From: Flavobacterium tructae
GTDB taxonomy: Bacteria > Bacteroidota > Bacteroidia > Flavobacteriales > Flavobacteriaceae
Length of the DNA: 64,000 nt
Direction: 5' to 3'
NCBI RefSeq assembly: GCF_002217475.1
Contig: NZ_MUHH01000028.1
Location: 1-64,000, forward strand
Program-made: the position numbers and the translations under genes
Shown: positions 52,055 to 59,090 of the stretch, piece after piece
How positions within the stretch are numbered: the first letter of the stretch is position 1
How the letters are laid out: the number at the start of each line of letters is the position of its first letter
Notes under the pieces: model-generated
The model's database searches: none
Seen by the model: the letters and a program-made list of their open reading frames with translations, nothing else
Told to the model about the DNA's origin: nothing

Positions 52055-52101
52055 GCAGTTATTTGACAGCAAATATAATGCAGTTATTTGACTGCGCAAA
52101 A
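52055..52101 (-). promoter_or_regulatory. ArsR-operon promoter with two operator copies
   Basis: On the minus strand TTTTG (52097-52101), 19 bp, TATATTTG (52070-52077) is a consensus promoter. A palindrome with 5-bp arms, GCAGT-CAAATA-ACTGC, fills the spacer (52080-52095); a near copy GCTGT-CAAATA-ACTGC (52055-52070) begins at the end of the -7 box, covering the start site. Copies are 25 bp apart. The ArsR protein encoded just downstream is the likely binder. Confidence 0.85.
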
Positions 52102-52197
52102 TTTTTGAGGCTATTTTTTAAAAATATTTTATTGTAATGACAAGACTGTCAGTGTTTTTGGGCTTCCGAACGATGGAGTCGTAGAGTAGATAAGAAG

Positions 52198-52569
52198 TTA
52201 ACGGCTCGCAATTTTAAATTCCATTCGGGCAAGAAAGAGTATAATTGCAATTTCAGCGAGAAAATAAAATACCGCTAAATACGTTAGGTGGGTATAAAGA
52301 TAGAGTAACAGGCCTGCCGTGATACCACAATACAACAGGTTTGCAAAAGCAATAATTTTTAGACAACCTCTCCAGTTCTCATTCGCAAGCCAGTAACTCG
52401 CAAATGAAGACGCCATAAGCAGACAGGCCAAAACAGCAAGAAGATAGAGCGTTTTTTTGGGAACGCCGAAGTAGATTTCCAATTCAACCAATACTACGCC
52501 CAACAAAAGGGTAGAGAATAAAGCTCCTAAGCCGTCGATCAGAAATATTTTTTTCGAATTTAAAATCAT
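52198..52569 (-). CDS. Small integral membrane protein of unknown function
   Basis: A 123-residue protein with four hydrophobic stretches (for example LFSTLLLGVVLVELEIYFG, LLAVLACLLMASSFASYWLA, LLYCGITAGLLLYLY, AVFYFLAEIAIILFLARME). No family recognised. It is an independent gene, 146 bp upstream of the ArsR start on the same strand, with its own likely promoter. Confidence 0.75.
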   Translation of the reverse strand: MILNSKKIFLIDGLGALFSTLLLGVVLVELEIYFGVPKKTLYLLAVLACLLMASSFASYWLANENWRGCLKIIAFANLLYCGITAGLLLYLYTHLTYLAVFYFLAEIAIILFLARMEFKIASR

Positions 52570-52724
52570 AGGTTCTATTGGGGCATTTGTTTTAGTTTAT
52601 TAAAGTTAGGCTTAAAATATTAAATTACAATAGTTTGACTCAAAAAAAAAACAAATCAATGAAGGAATTCACTTTCAGAAGTGTTTGATTGCTTAAAAAG
52701 AGATTGGGGTATTACTCCAAATAA

Positions 52725-52760
52725 AAAACCACTCTTTCTGGTTTATAAAAGAGTGGTTTT
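52725..52760 (-). terminator. Terminator of the lipocalin-like gene
   Basis: AAAACCACTCTTT (52725-52737) and AAAGAGTGGTTTT (52748-52760) are perfect 13-bp arms, with T-run on the minus strand. Confidence 0.8.
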
Positions 52761-52781
52761 ATTGTTTTAAGGTGCAGAACA

Positions 52782-53150
52782 TTATATTTTTTTGAGGGTA
52801 ACTTTCATTTCTTTACTGTCTAGTGTCAGTTGATCTTCTGTTATGATACTTTCACAAGGGTAGGGAGTACCGGTTTCATCCTTTATTACTAAATTTTTAC
52901 CACCTTTTGTTAAAGCATAAGTACCATTGTTAATTTCTTGAGTAAGATATCCGGTAACATGCCCGTCTTCCGTAAAGGTAAGTGTGCCCTGAGTTAGAAT
53001 TACATTTTTCATAGAATCTGAAATCGGTAATTTAGGCTCTACAGCAGTAATTTTCCAGGAGTTCACTAATTTATTTCGACCTTTATGACATGAAATCATT
53101 AATACAGCCAGTAATGCAATTGCGAAGATAAATAATTTAGATTTTTTCAT
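52782..53150 (-). CDS. Lipocalin-like small lipoprotein
   Basis: About 122 residues from ATG 53148-53150, with a lipobox (MKKSKLFIFAIALLAVLMISC, Cys21). The mature part has the pattern NSWKITAVEP, GTLTFTEDGHVTGYL, NGTYALTKGGKNLVI and SKEMKVTLKKI seen in Bacteroidota lipocalin-like/DUF4923-type lipoproteins that bind lipids or act in envelope stress. A longer ORF to 53219 adds 23 residues in front of the signal peptide and is rejected. Single gene. Confidence 0.82.
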   Translation of the reverse strand: MKKSKLFIFAIALLAVLMISCHKGRNKLVNSWKITAVEPKLPISDSMKNVILTQGTLTFTEDGHVTGYLTQEINNGTYALTKGGKNLVIKDETGTPYPCESIITEDQLTLDSKEMKVTLKKI

Positions 53151-53295
53151 GATTTTGTGGTTATATGTTAAACTACAGAAAATTACAAAATTTATTCTAA
53201 TTAAAAATCTAAAAATCAAATATTTATAAAATTACTATCACACATGAAAAAACCATAAATCTCAAGGGTTCTGTGTCTGAATAGCTTCAGAAAAA

Positions 53296-54228
53296 CTAGT
53301 TTAAGGTGAGTTCTCCCAGAATTTCTTCGTACATAAAAGGGCCACCCGGATATTTGGCCGTATAGTCCAGGTTCATCCATACCTGTCCACGTTCGTCTAT
53401 GTGGTAGTGAATTTTTTTACCATAACTTTCTTTTACAAAAAGCACATTTTTGATCAGGTAATTCACTTTTTCCAGGTCGATTGTTGAACCAATAAGTATT
53501 TCGGGATAAATATGTCCTTTCGTATGAATCAATCGGGGAGTTCCGCCAATTGATCGAACTGCAGCGGCCATCAAAATAGAATGATCGTCGCAGTCGCCTG
53601 AAAAGTATTCTAAAGACTCACTCGCAGTTGCAATATAGTCCCCTTCTTTAGGATCATTAACATAATTCCAACGGCTGTTGATTTCTTTAAATACAGCAAA
53701 ACACTGAATAATGGTTCTGTAATCTGAATAACCTTTAAGGCCTTTAAAATGCTTAGAGGTAGCCATAATGGCAAAGTTTCGAACCTTTGGATTCTGATAC
53801 TCTATCGCATTGATAATTTTGGATTTATTAGGAAACGGAAGCAGTTTTGCCACAATAATATCCTGTGGGAATGGATTGTCAGACATGGTGTAAATCATCG
53901 AATTGTAATCTTCGGAGATTTCACTGAAGCCATAATTTCCAATAACCGACCCGTAGAACAATACCAATAAATATACTGCAATGCAGAGTATAATAATGGT
54001 TCTGAGCAACATTAGAAGAAAGAAAATTGCAGTAAAAACCAGTACAAAAATCAAAACACGATCTAAATTGAATGCCCATTGTAAATCGATCAGATTTTGA
54101 TGTAATATGATAAAAATTGGAACCGTAATTAAAAGACTCAACAGCATAATAATAATCCTGTCCCAGGGTGATTTCACCTGTAGTTTGGATTTTAATTGCG
54201 GAAAGTCAATTTTAGGAAATTTTATCAT
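53296..54228 (-). CDS. Membrane protein with transglutaminase-like domain
   Basis: About 310 residues from ATG 54228. Two hydrophobic helices (about 30-50 and 60-95) anchor it in the membrane. A transglutaminase-like peptidase fold follows (about 150-300): Cys in SGDCDDHSIL, His in HTKGHIYPEI and Asp in NLDYTAKYPGG form the catalytic triad order. A TTG three codons upstream (54237) is possible but unlikely. It follows the binding-protein-like gene by 18 bp, indicating one operon. Confidence 0.82.
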   Translation of the reverse strand: MIKFPKIDFPQLKSKLQVKSPWDRIIIMLLSLLITVPIFIILHQNLIDLQWAFNLDRVLIFVLVFTAIFFLLMLLRTIIILCIAVYLLVLFYGSVIGNYGFSEISEDYNSMIYTMSDNPFPQDIIVAKLLPFPNKSKIINAIEYQNPKVRNFAIMATSKHFKGLKGYSDYRTIIQCFAVFKEINSRWNYVNDPKEGDYIATASESLEYFSGDCDDHSILMAAAVRSIGGTPRLIHTKGHIYPEILIGSTIDLEKVNYLIKNVLFVKESYGKKIHYHIDERGQVWMNLDYTAKYPGGPFMYEEILGELTLN

Positions 54229-54246
54229 AAGATTCAAAAGCAGTTT

Positions 54247-55098
54247 TTACAGCGCTTTTACGGTTTCAACAAAAGTACTTTTTTTCTCAATAATTCCCAG
54301 ATCAAATAATTGATTTTGAATTTTGATAAAAGCTTTCTCAGTCAGTTGCTTCTGAGACCATTGGGTTAATTTTAACCACTCCTGAATGTCTTCTTGTTTT
54401 TGATTGAAAAGACTTGCCAGAGTTTTGTCAATATTTGGAATCTGAGCAAAATCCTGAGTTGTTCTATTGATTATCTCCAATATCTGCTCGACTATTTTGG
54501 GATTCTTTTTCAAAAACTCGTCTCTGATGGCAATTACAAACGATGGCCATGGCGTAGGGCAGTCACCAACTCTTCTAAAAATTCCTTTATCAACCAGGGG
54601 TTTCGTCATAAAACGCTCCCACATAAAATAATCGGCAGTTCCGTTAGTCAATGCTTCAACAGCGCCGTCTATCGTATTTATGATTTCAAACTGTAAATTA
54701 TCGGTTTTCCATCCTTGCTCATGTGCATTGACATAAGCCATCAACTGTGATCCTGAACCCAATCGTGAAATGGCTGCTTTTTTATCTTTAAGATCTTTCA
54801 CGGTCTCAAAAGTTGATTTTGCAGCAACATGAATCCCCCAAATCAAAGGTGATTGTACGTAGATCTGAACAATTTTACTTGGATTTCCTGCTGCAATATC
54901 TTTCAGAATACCTTCCGTCAGAATAACGGCAATGTCAGCTTCATCATTGCGAAGCATCTGACACATTTTACCGGTTCCTTCCGGAATGTCTTTCCATTGT
55001 AAATCAATATTTTCGGCTTCAAATTCACCATTTTCAATGCACATTTGCCATGGTAAATTGAAGTGCTCAGGAACACCTACAATTTTTACAGTTTTCAT
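54247..55098 (-). CDS. Periplasmic-binding-fold protein, NMT1/THI5-like, without signal peptide
   Basis: A 283-residue solute-binding-like protein of the NMT1/SsuA type (VKIVGVPEHFNLPWQMCIENGEFEAE, NDEADIAVILTEGILKD, LKDKKAAISRLGSGSQL, YFMWERFMTKPLVDKG). It starts directly with the first beta strand: there is no signal peptide or lipobox, so it is cytosolic. No ABC permease or ATPase is nearby. It may be a sensor or an enzyme-like protein (compare THI5) of unknown ligand. Co-transcribed with the transglutaminase-like membrane protein. Confidence 0.8.
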   Translation of the reverse strand: MKTVKIVGVPEHFNLPWQMCIENGEFEAENIDLQWKDIPEGTGKMCQMLRNDEADIAVILTEGILKDIAAGNPSKIVQIYVQSPLIWGIHVAAKSTFETVKDLKDKKAAISRLGSGSQLMAYVNAHEQGWKTDNLQFEIINTIDGAVEALTNGTADYFMWERFMTKPLVDKGIFRRVGDCPTPWPSFVIAIRDEFLKKNPKIVEQILEIINRTTQDFAQIPNIDKTLASLFNQKQEDIQEWLKLTQWSQKQLTEKAFIKIQNQLFDLGIIEKKSTFVETVKAL

Positions 55099-55147
55099 TC
55101 TAAGTTTAGTTTAAGTTGGTTAAGAGTATTCTAAGTGTATTGGGGTA

Positions 55148-55621
55148 TTAATTTTTTAATAAATCGGTTCTGTGTTTGTCTGATAAACAAGGTTCGGCAA
55201 ATTCAATTATAGCATTTGCTTCGTATTCTGATAATAAGTTTTTTACAATCGAATAATCGGTATTTTTTGCAATTTCGACTGCAAGAAAGGTATCGTTTAA
55301 TGCTTCTGACAAACAATTGATTGCTTTTAATTTTTCGCGTATGATTTCTTTATCAAATTCTTTTTCAAGAATAAGAACCTGAACAATTGAGTTCCCTGAA
55401 TGTTCTATGGTTTCTTTGTGAATAAAACACTTTTCATTTTCATCATATTCTGCTCTAAAGATATCATCTGTAGCAATTAAAGGACCGAAAAAGGGAATGT
55501 TATCCAGTTTAAAAAGACCTTTCTCTGAATCTAAAATTTCTGCCCACATGGTTTCCGACACTATTTCTTCCAGGTAAGTACTGTAGTATTTGAACAGTAT
55601 TTTTTTATGTGTTTCTGCCAT
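55148..55621 (-). CDS. DUF4265-like protein
   Basis: A 157-residue cytosolic protein with the pattern SETMWAEILDSEKGLFKLDN, IPFFGPLIATDDIFRAEYDE and HSGNSIVQVLI, similar to DUF4265. Function unknown; no signal peptide. It is in the same run as the VOC and DinB genes, 31 bp after the VOC gene, and 49 bp upstream of the binding-fold gene. Confidence 0.65.
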   Translation of the reverse strand: MAETHKKILFKYYSTYLEEIVSETMWAEILDSEKGLFKLDNIPFFGPLIATDDIFRAEYDENEKCFIHKETIEHSGNSIVQVLILEKEFDKEIIREKLKAINCLSEALNDTFLAVEIAKNTDYSIVKNLLSEYEANAIIEFAEPCLSDKHRTDLLKN

Positions 55622-55652
55622 TATTTCATTTTATATTTTATTGCAACTTCTA

Positions 55653-56045
55653 TTAATTGATCTGATCGATCACCGCTTTCAAAGGCGATATTACAATGCG
55701 ATAACCGTCAGGATCTAAGAACATTTTTCCATTCTCGTTCCAGAAAGGGTTGGTTGCAGTTAAGATTGAGATGTTATTGCGTTCAATTCTGTCTATCAAT
55801 TCGTTGTAGTCAATAATTGACTTTGGATAAAGCACAATTACATCATCTTCATCAAATGTATGATTTGCTTTTACTTTTGATTGTGTAAATTCAAAATGCC
55901 AGTCGGATTGTGGCATTCCAAGAAATACACCATCGTAATCTTTATGTTTCTCAAAGCTGCCCAAGAGTTCAAAACCAAGGACATTGATATAAAAATTAGC
56001 TATTTTTTCAATATTATCGGTATGTCGGGCAACTCTTAAAAACAT
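55653..56045 (-). CDS. VOC-superfamily protein
   Basis: A 130-residue VOC domain (FLRVARHTDNIEKIANFYINVLG, HFEFTQSKVK, FLDPDGYRIVIS with the C-terminal metal-ligand region). The first His and later Glu/Asp positions of VOC metal sites are partly present. Substrate unknown. Four bases separate it from the DinB gene, so they are co-translated. Confidence 0.86.
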   Translation of the reverse strand: MFLRVARHTDNIEKIANFYINVLGFELLGSFEKHKDYDGVFLGMPQSDWHFEFTQSKVKANHTFDEDDVIVLYPKSIIDYNELIDRIERNNISILTATNPFWNENGKMFLDPDGYRIVISPLKAVIDQIN

Positions 56046-56049
56046 AATT

Positions 56050-56490
56050 TTAGGATCTTATTTGATTAATATGATGTTCTAAATGTTCTACATAATCAGT
56101 CATTAGAAACTTTAAATCAATTACAGATGCATCGCTTAAAATGATCTCATAATTCAAAGCTTTTTCATCCACATTCTTCATGATCCTTATAATTTGGCGG
56201 TTGATAGAAAGCCAAAGTTGTGTGAGATCATTAATGTCCATGGTTTGATACTGATTTAAATTTACCAGATCCATTTGATTGTAAGGTCTGTGATAATACG
56301 GTTTTTCCAGATAATTAATTTCTGTAAAACGAACCAGATTATGAATCCCCGAATCAACCAAATGTCCGATAACTTCTTTTTTTGACCATTTCCCCAGATT
56401 TTTAGCTTCCAAAATTTCACTTTTGAGAGAAGGGAAATAAGCCGAATTATCCCTCAGTAATTTTTCAAACTTTAAAATAGCATTTTTCAT
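56050..56490 (-). CDS. DinB-superfamily protein
   Basis: A 146-residue four-helix protein: WSKKEVIGHLVDSGIHNLVRF (first His), INRQIIRIMKN and DYVEHLEHHINQI (the second and third His). These three His form the DinB/YfiT metal site. Possible thiol-dependent transferase of unknown substrate. First of a run DinB, VOC, DUF4265-like. Confidence 0.86.
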   Translation of the reverse strand: MKNAILKFEKLLRDNSAYFPSLKSEILEAKNLGKWSKKEVIGHLVDSGIHNLVRFTEINYLEKPYYHRPYNQMDLVNLNQYQTMDINDLTQLWLSINRQIIRIMKNVDEKALNYEIILSDASVIDLKFLMTDYVEHLEHHINQIRS

Positions 56491-56526
56491 GAATAATCTA
56501 ATTTCTGAATGGATTATAGTATTGAA

Positions 56527-57396
56527 TTAATTTCCTACCAGTTTATCAAGGGTATACGCAATAAGTGCATCAACCGCTTTATAAGGATCCTCACTGAAAG
56601 TTCCCGAAGCACGATTGGCGATAATTGCATTTAACGAAAGCGCATTATGTCCTAAAAGAGCAGAAAGTCCGTATATCGCTGCAGTTTCCATTTCTAAGTT
56701 GGTAATTCTTTGCTCGTCAAAATTAAAATTATCCATTTTACTGTTTAATTCCTGATCCTGAATGTTCAAGCGTAAAACGCGTCCCTGTGGTCCGTAAAAA
56801 CCTCCGGCTGTAGCAGTGATTCCTTTGAACATTTGATCCGATTCAATAATTTTTTCCAGCTTTTCAGAACAAGCGATAGCATAAGGTTTTCCTTTTTTAG
56901 CATCCCAGTTCGTATGCTTGATGAAAGCTTCTTCGATATCAATATTCGAAACTTCGTCAATTAAGTAGGAGCGAAGCATGTTGTCAAGTCCCAATCCGTA
57001 TTTAGACATTACAAAACTGTCTACCGGAATATCGGTTTGCAAAGAACCTGAAGTTCCAATTCTTATAATATTCAAAGAGGTCAGATTTTCTTTTGGCTGA
57101 CGTGTTTCAAAATCAATGTTTACCAAAGCATCAAGTTCGTTTATTACAATATCAATATTGTCAGGACCAATTCCCGTTGACATTACCGATATTCTTTTTC
57201 CTTTATAGATTCCGGTTTGGGTTTTAAATTCTCTTTTTTGTGTAGAATACTCAATAGAATCAAAAAACTGAGTGATTTTTTCCACTCTGTTTTGATCTCC
57301 TACGAAAATAATATCGTGTGCAATATGTTCAGGACGAAGGTTTAAATGGTAAACACTCCCGTCCGGATTAAGTATTAATTCTGAATTTTGTATCAT
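56527..57396 (-). CDS. Nucleoside phosphorylase
   Basis: About 289 residues from ATG 57396. PNP/UDP-family phosphorylase: HDIIFVGDQNRVEKI, VMSTGIGPDNIDIVINEL, RIGTSGSLQTDIPVDSFV, and TNLEMETAAIYGLSALLGH with the base-binding Met-Glu. Probably a uridine phosphorylase-type or purine-specific salvage enzyme. The frame is open to 57471 but that part overlaps a repeat region (57404-57517), so the internal ATG is preferred. Confidence 0.88.
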   Translation of the reverse strand: MIQNSELILNPDGSVYHLNLRPEHIAHDIIFVGDQNRVEKITQFFDSIEYSTQKREFKTQTGIYKGKRISVMSTGIGPDNIDIVINELDALVNIDFETRQPKENLTSLNIIRIGTSGSLQTDIPVDSFVMSKYGLGLDNMLRSYLIDEVSNIDIEEAFIKHTNWDAKKGKPYAIACSEKLEKIIESDQMFKGITATAGGFYGPQGRVLRLNIQDQELNSKMDNFNFDEQRITNLEMETAAIYGLSALLGHNALSLNAIIANRASGTFSEDPYKAVDALIAYTLDKLVGN

Positions 57397-57403
57397 TTTT
57401 TTT

Positions 57404-57517
57404 AAGGTTCTAAGTTTTTTTAAAGGTACTAAGACTCTAAGGTCCTGAGGTACTAAGTTTATTTGTTTCAAGTTTCAAGTTTCAGGTTGCTTTAACTTGA
57501 AACCTGAAACTTGAAAC
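57404..57517. repeat. Compound intergenic repeat: AAGGTNCTAAG units and 17-bp hairpin
   Basis: Imperfect AAGGTNCTAAG units occur at 57404-57417, 57423-57433 and 57439-57457. Next is a perfect inverted repeat, GTTTCAAGTTTCAGGTT (57472-57488) and AACCTGAAACTTGAAAC (57501-57517), around a 12-nt loop. It lies between the phosphorylase and SUI1-type genes on the same strand and may terminate transcription from the SUI1 gene. Confidence 0.75.
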
Positions 57518-57520
57518 ATT

Positions 57521-57853
57521 TCATCCGCCAACTCTTTTAGTTTTAAATCCTTTAGCTTTAAGGATTTCCATAATTTTATCCCGATAATCTCCCTGAATAA
57601 TTATAGAGGCGTCTTTAAAAGTTCCGCCAACACTAAGTTTGGTTTTGATTTCTTTAGCCAATACTTTGAAATCTTCGTCTGATCCTTCGTAGCCTTCGAT
57701 TATGGTGGTGGCTTTGCCTTTTCGTTTTTCGAATTTGCAAATCATAGGTTCCTTTTGGATATAAAGAACATGATCTTGTTCCTGAATCTCTTCAGGTTCA
57801 TTGGATTCGACATGATCCGGAAACAAATTTTTTAATTGATCTTGTAAGTCCAT
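57521..57853 (-). CDS. SUI1/eIF1-type translation factor (YciH-like)
   Basis: A 110-residue protein whose C-terminal two-thirds match the SUI1 fold: KRKGKATTIIEGYEGSDEDFKVLAKEIKTKL, GTFKDASIIIQGDYRDKIMEILKAKGF. Bacterial YciH/SUI1 proteins bind the small ribosomal subunit and influence initiation fidelity. The first 40 residues are acidic and not conserved. Confidence 0.92.
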   Translation of the reverse strand: MDLQDQLKNLFPDHVESNEPEEIQEQDHVLYIQKEPMICKFEKRKGKATTIIEGYEGSDEDFKVLAKEIKTKLSVGGTFKDASIIIQGDYRDKIMEILKAKGFKTKRVGG

Positions 57854-57903
57854 AATTTTTATGCTAAAAAATAAATGCTAATTAAAGATAGTATGTAAAA
57901 ATC

Positions 57904-57943
57904 AAATTCCAAATCCCAATGATGAGTTTGGGATTTGGAATTT
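57904..57943. terminator. Inverted-repeat terminator upstream of the SUI1 gene
   Basis: AAATTCCAAATCCCA (57904-57918) and TGGGATTTGGAATTT (57929-57943) are perfect 15-bp arms. It follows the 2OG oxygenase gene on the minus strand and shares the CCAAATTCC-type core with the hairpin at 21473-21519. Confidence 0.8.
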
Positions 57944-57968
57944 TTAAATTTTGGAATCTAATTTAGGT

Positions 57969-58919
57969 TTATTTCTTGATTAAACCTAAATCTACCAAGC
58001 GTTCGTATAAATAATCTCCAGCTGTAATATCTTCGAATTTCTTAGGATTCTCTGCATCAATACAGTTTTCCAAACAATCCAGCTTCATATCGCTTACCGG
58101 ATGCATAAAAAACGGAATAGAATAACGAGAAGTTCCCCATAATTCTCTAGGTGGGTTAACTACCTGATGAATAGTTGATTTTAACTTGTTGTTTGTATGT
58201 CTTGATAACATATCTCCAACATTAATTACCAACTGATCGTCTTCAGCAATAGCATCAATCCATTCGCCATCATGATTCTGAACCTGTAATCCTTTACCCT
58301 GAGCACCCATTAATAAGGTAATCAAATTGATATCACCATGAGCAGCCGCGCGAATTGCGTTTTCCGGCTCAGTAGTAATAGGCGGGTAGTGAATTGGTCT
58401 TAAAATTGAGTTTCCGTCTTTCGCATACTGATCGAAATAAAACTCATCCAGACCTAAATGTAAAGCTAAGGCTCTTAATACATAAACACCTGTTTTCTCA
58501 AGCATTTGATACGCCTCTTTACCTACAACATTAAAACGAGGTAATTCCGTAACATTTACGTTCTCAGGATACTCTGCTGCATATTTAGAAGAAGCATCCA
58601 CGTACTGGCCAAAATGCCAGAATTCTTTTAAATCTCCCTCTTTGCGTCCTTTAGCATGTTCTTTTCCAAAAGATACATAACCTCTTTGTCCGCCAATACC
58701 GGGAATTTCATAATTATGCTTAGTTTCTACTGGCAAAGCGAAAAATTTTCTAATTTCGCTATAAAGCTCGTCTACCAACTGGTCGTCTAAAAAGTGACCT
58801 TTTAGGGCTACGAAGCCAATGTTTTCAAATGCACTGCCGATTTCATTTACAAATTTTTGTTTACGTTTCGGGTCGTCCGAAAGGAAATCACGTAAGTCTA
58901 CACTAGGAATGTTTTGCAT
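57969..58919 (-). CDS. 2-Oxoglutarate/Fe(II)-dependent dioxygenase (isopenicillin N synthase-like)
   Basis: A 316-residue non-haem iron oxygenase. The iron ligands are visible: AAHGDINLITLL (His and Asp of H-x-D), and the distal His in TIHQVVN of the LKSTIHQV block, with the substrate/2OG-binding Arg in RYSIPFF. The N-terminal DIOX_N region (VDLRDFLSD, GSAFENIGFVALKGHFL) is also present. Substrate unknown. Monocistronic, with its start 171 bp from the divergent E1 gene. Confidence 0.9.
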   Translation of the reverse strand: MQNIPSVDLRDFLSDDPKRKQKFVNEIGSAFENIGFVALKGHFLDDQLVDELYSEIRKFFALPVETKHNYEIPGIGGQRGYVSFGKEHAKGRKEGDLKEFWHFGQYVDASSKYAAEYPENVNVTELPRFNVVGKEAYQMLEKTGVYVLRALALHLGLDEFYFDQYAKDGNSILRPIHYPPITTEPENAIRAAAHGDINLITLLMGAQGKGLQVQNHDGEWIDAIAEDDQLVINVGDMLSRHTNNKLKSTIHQVVNPPRELWGTSRYSIPFFMHPVSDMKLDCLENCIDAENPKKFEDITAGDYLYERLVDLGLIKK

Positions 58920-59060
58920 ACTTTACATTTTTATTTAAAGATAAAAGGCGTTGTAAAACCTTTCAGTAACAAAGGTAGAGAATATTTTAGAATTCAATTT
59001 TAAAAGTTATAGTAAAATTAAAATTTTCTAACAAAAAGCTATAAAATTGTTATATTTTTC

Positions 59061-59068
59061 TATATTTG
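59061..59068 (+). promoter_or_regulatory. -7 promoter box of the E1 dehydrogenase gene
   Basis: TATATTTG, 22 bp before the ATG; a -33 element at ideal spacing is not clear. Confidence 0.6.
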
Positions 59069-59090
59069 AAATACTAAAAACTAACCGCTA

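Noticed and set aside
52052-52099. Longer start for the ArsR regulator
   Set aside because: The extension is the promoter and both operators; the ATG at 52051 is preferred.
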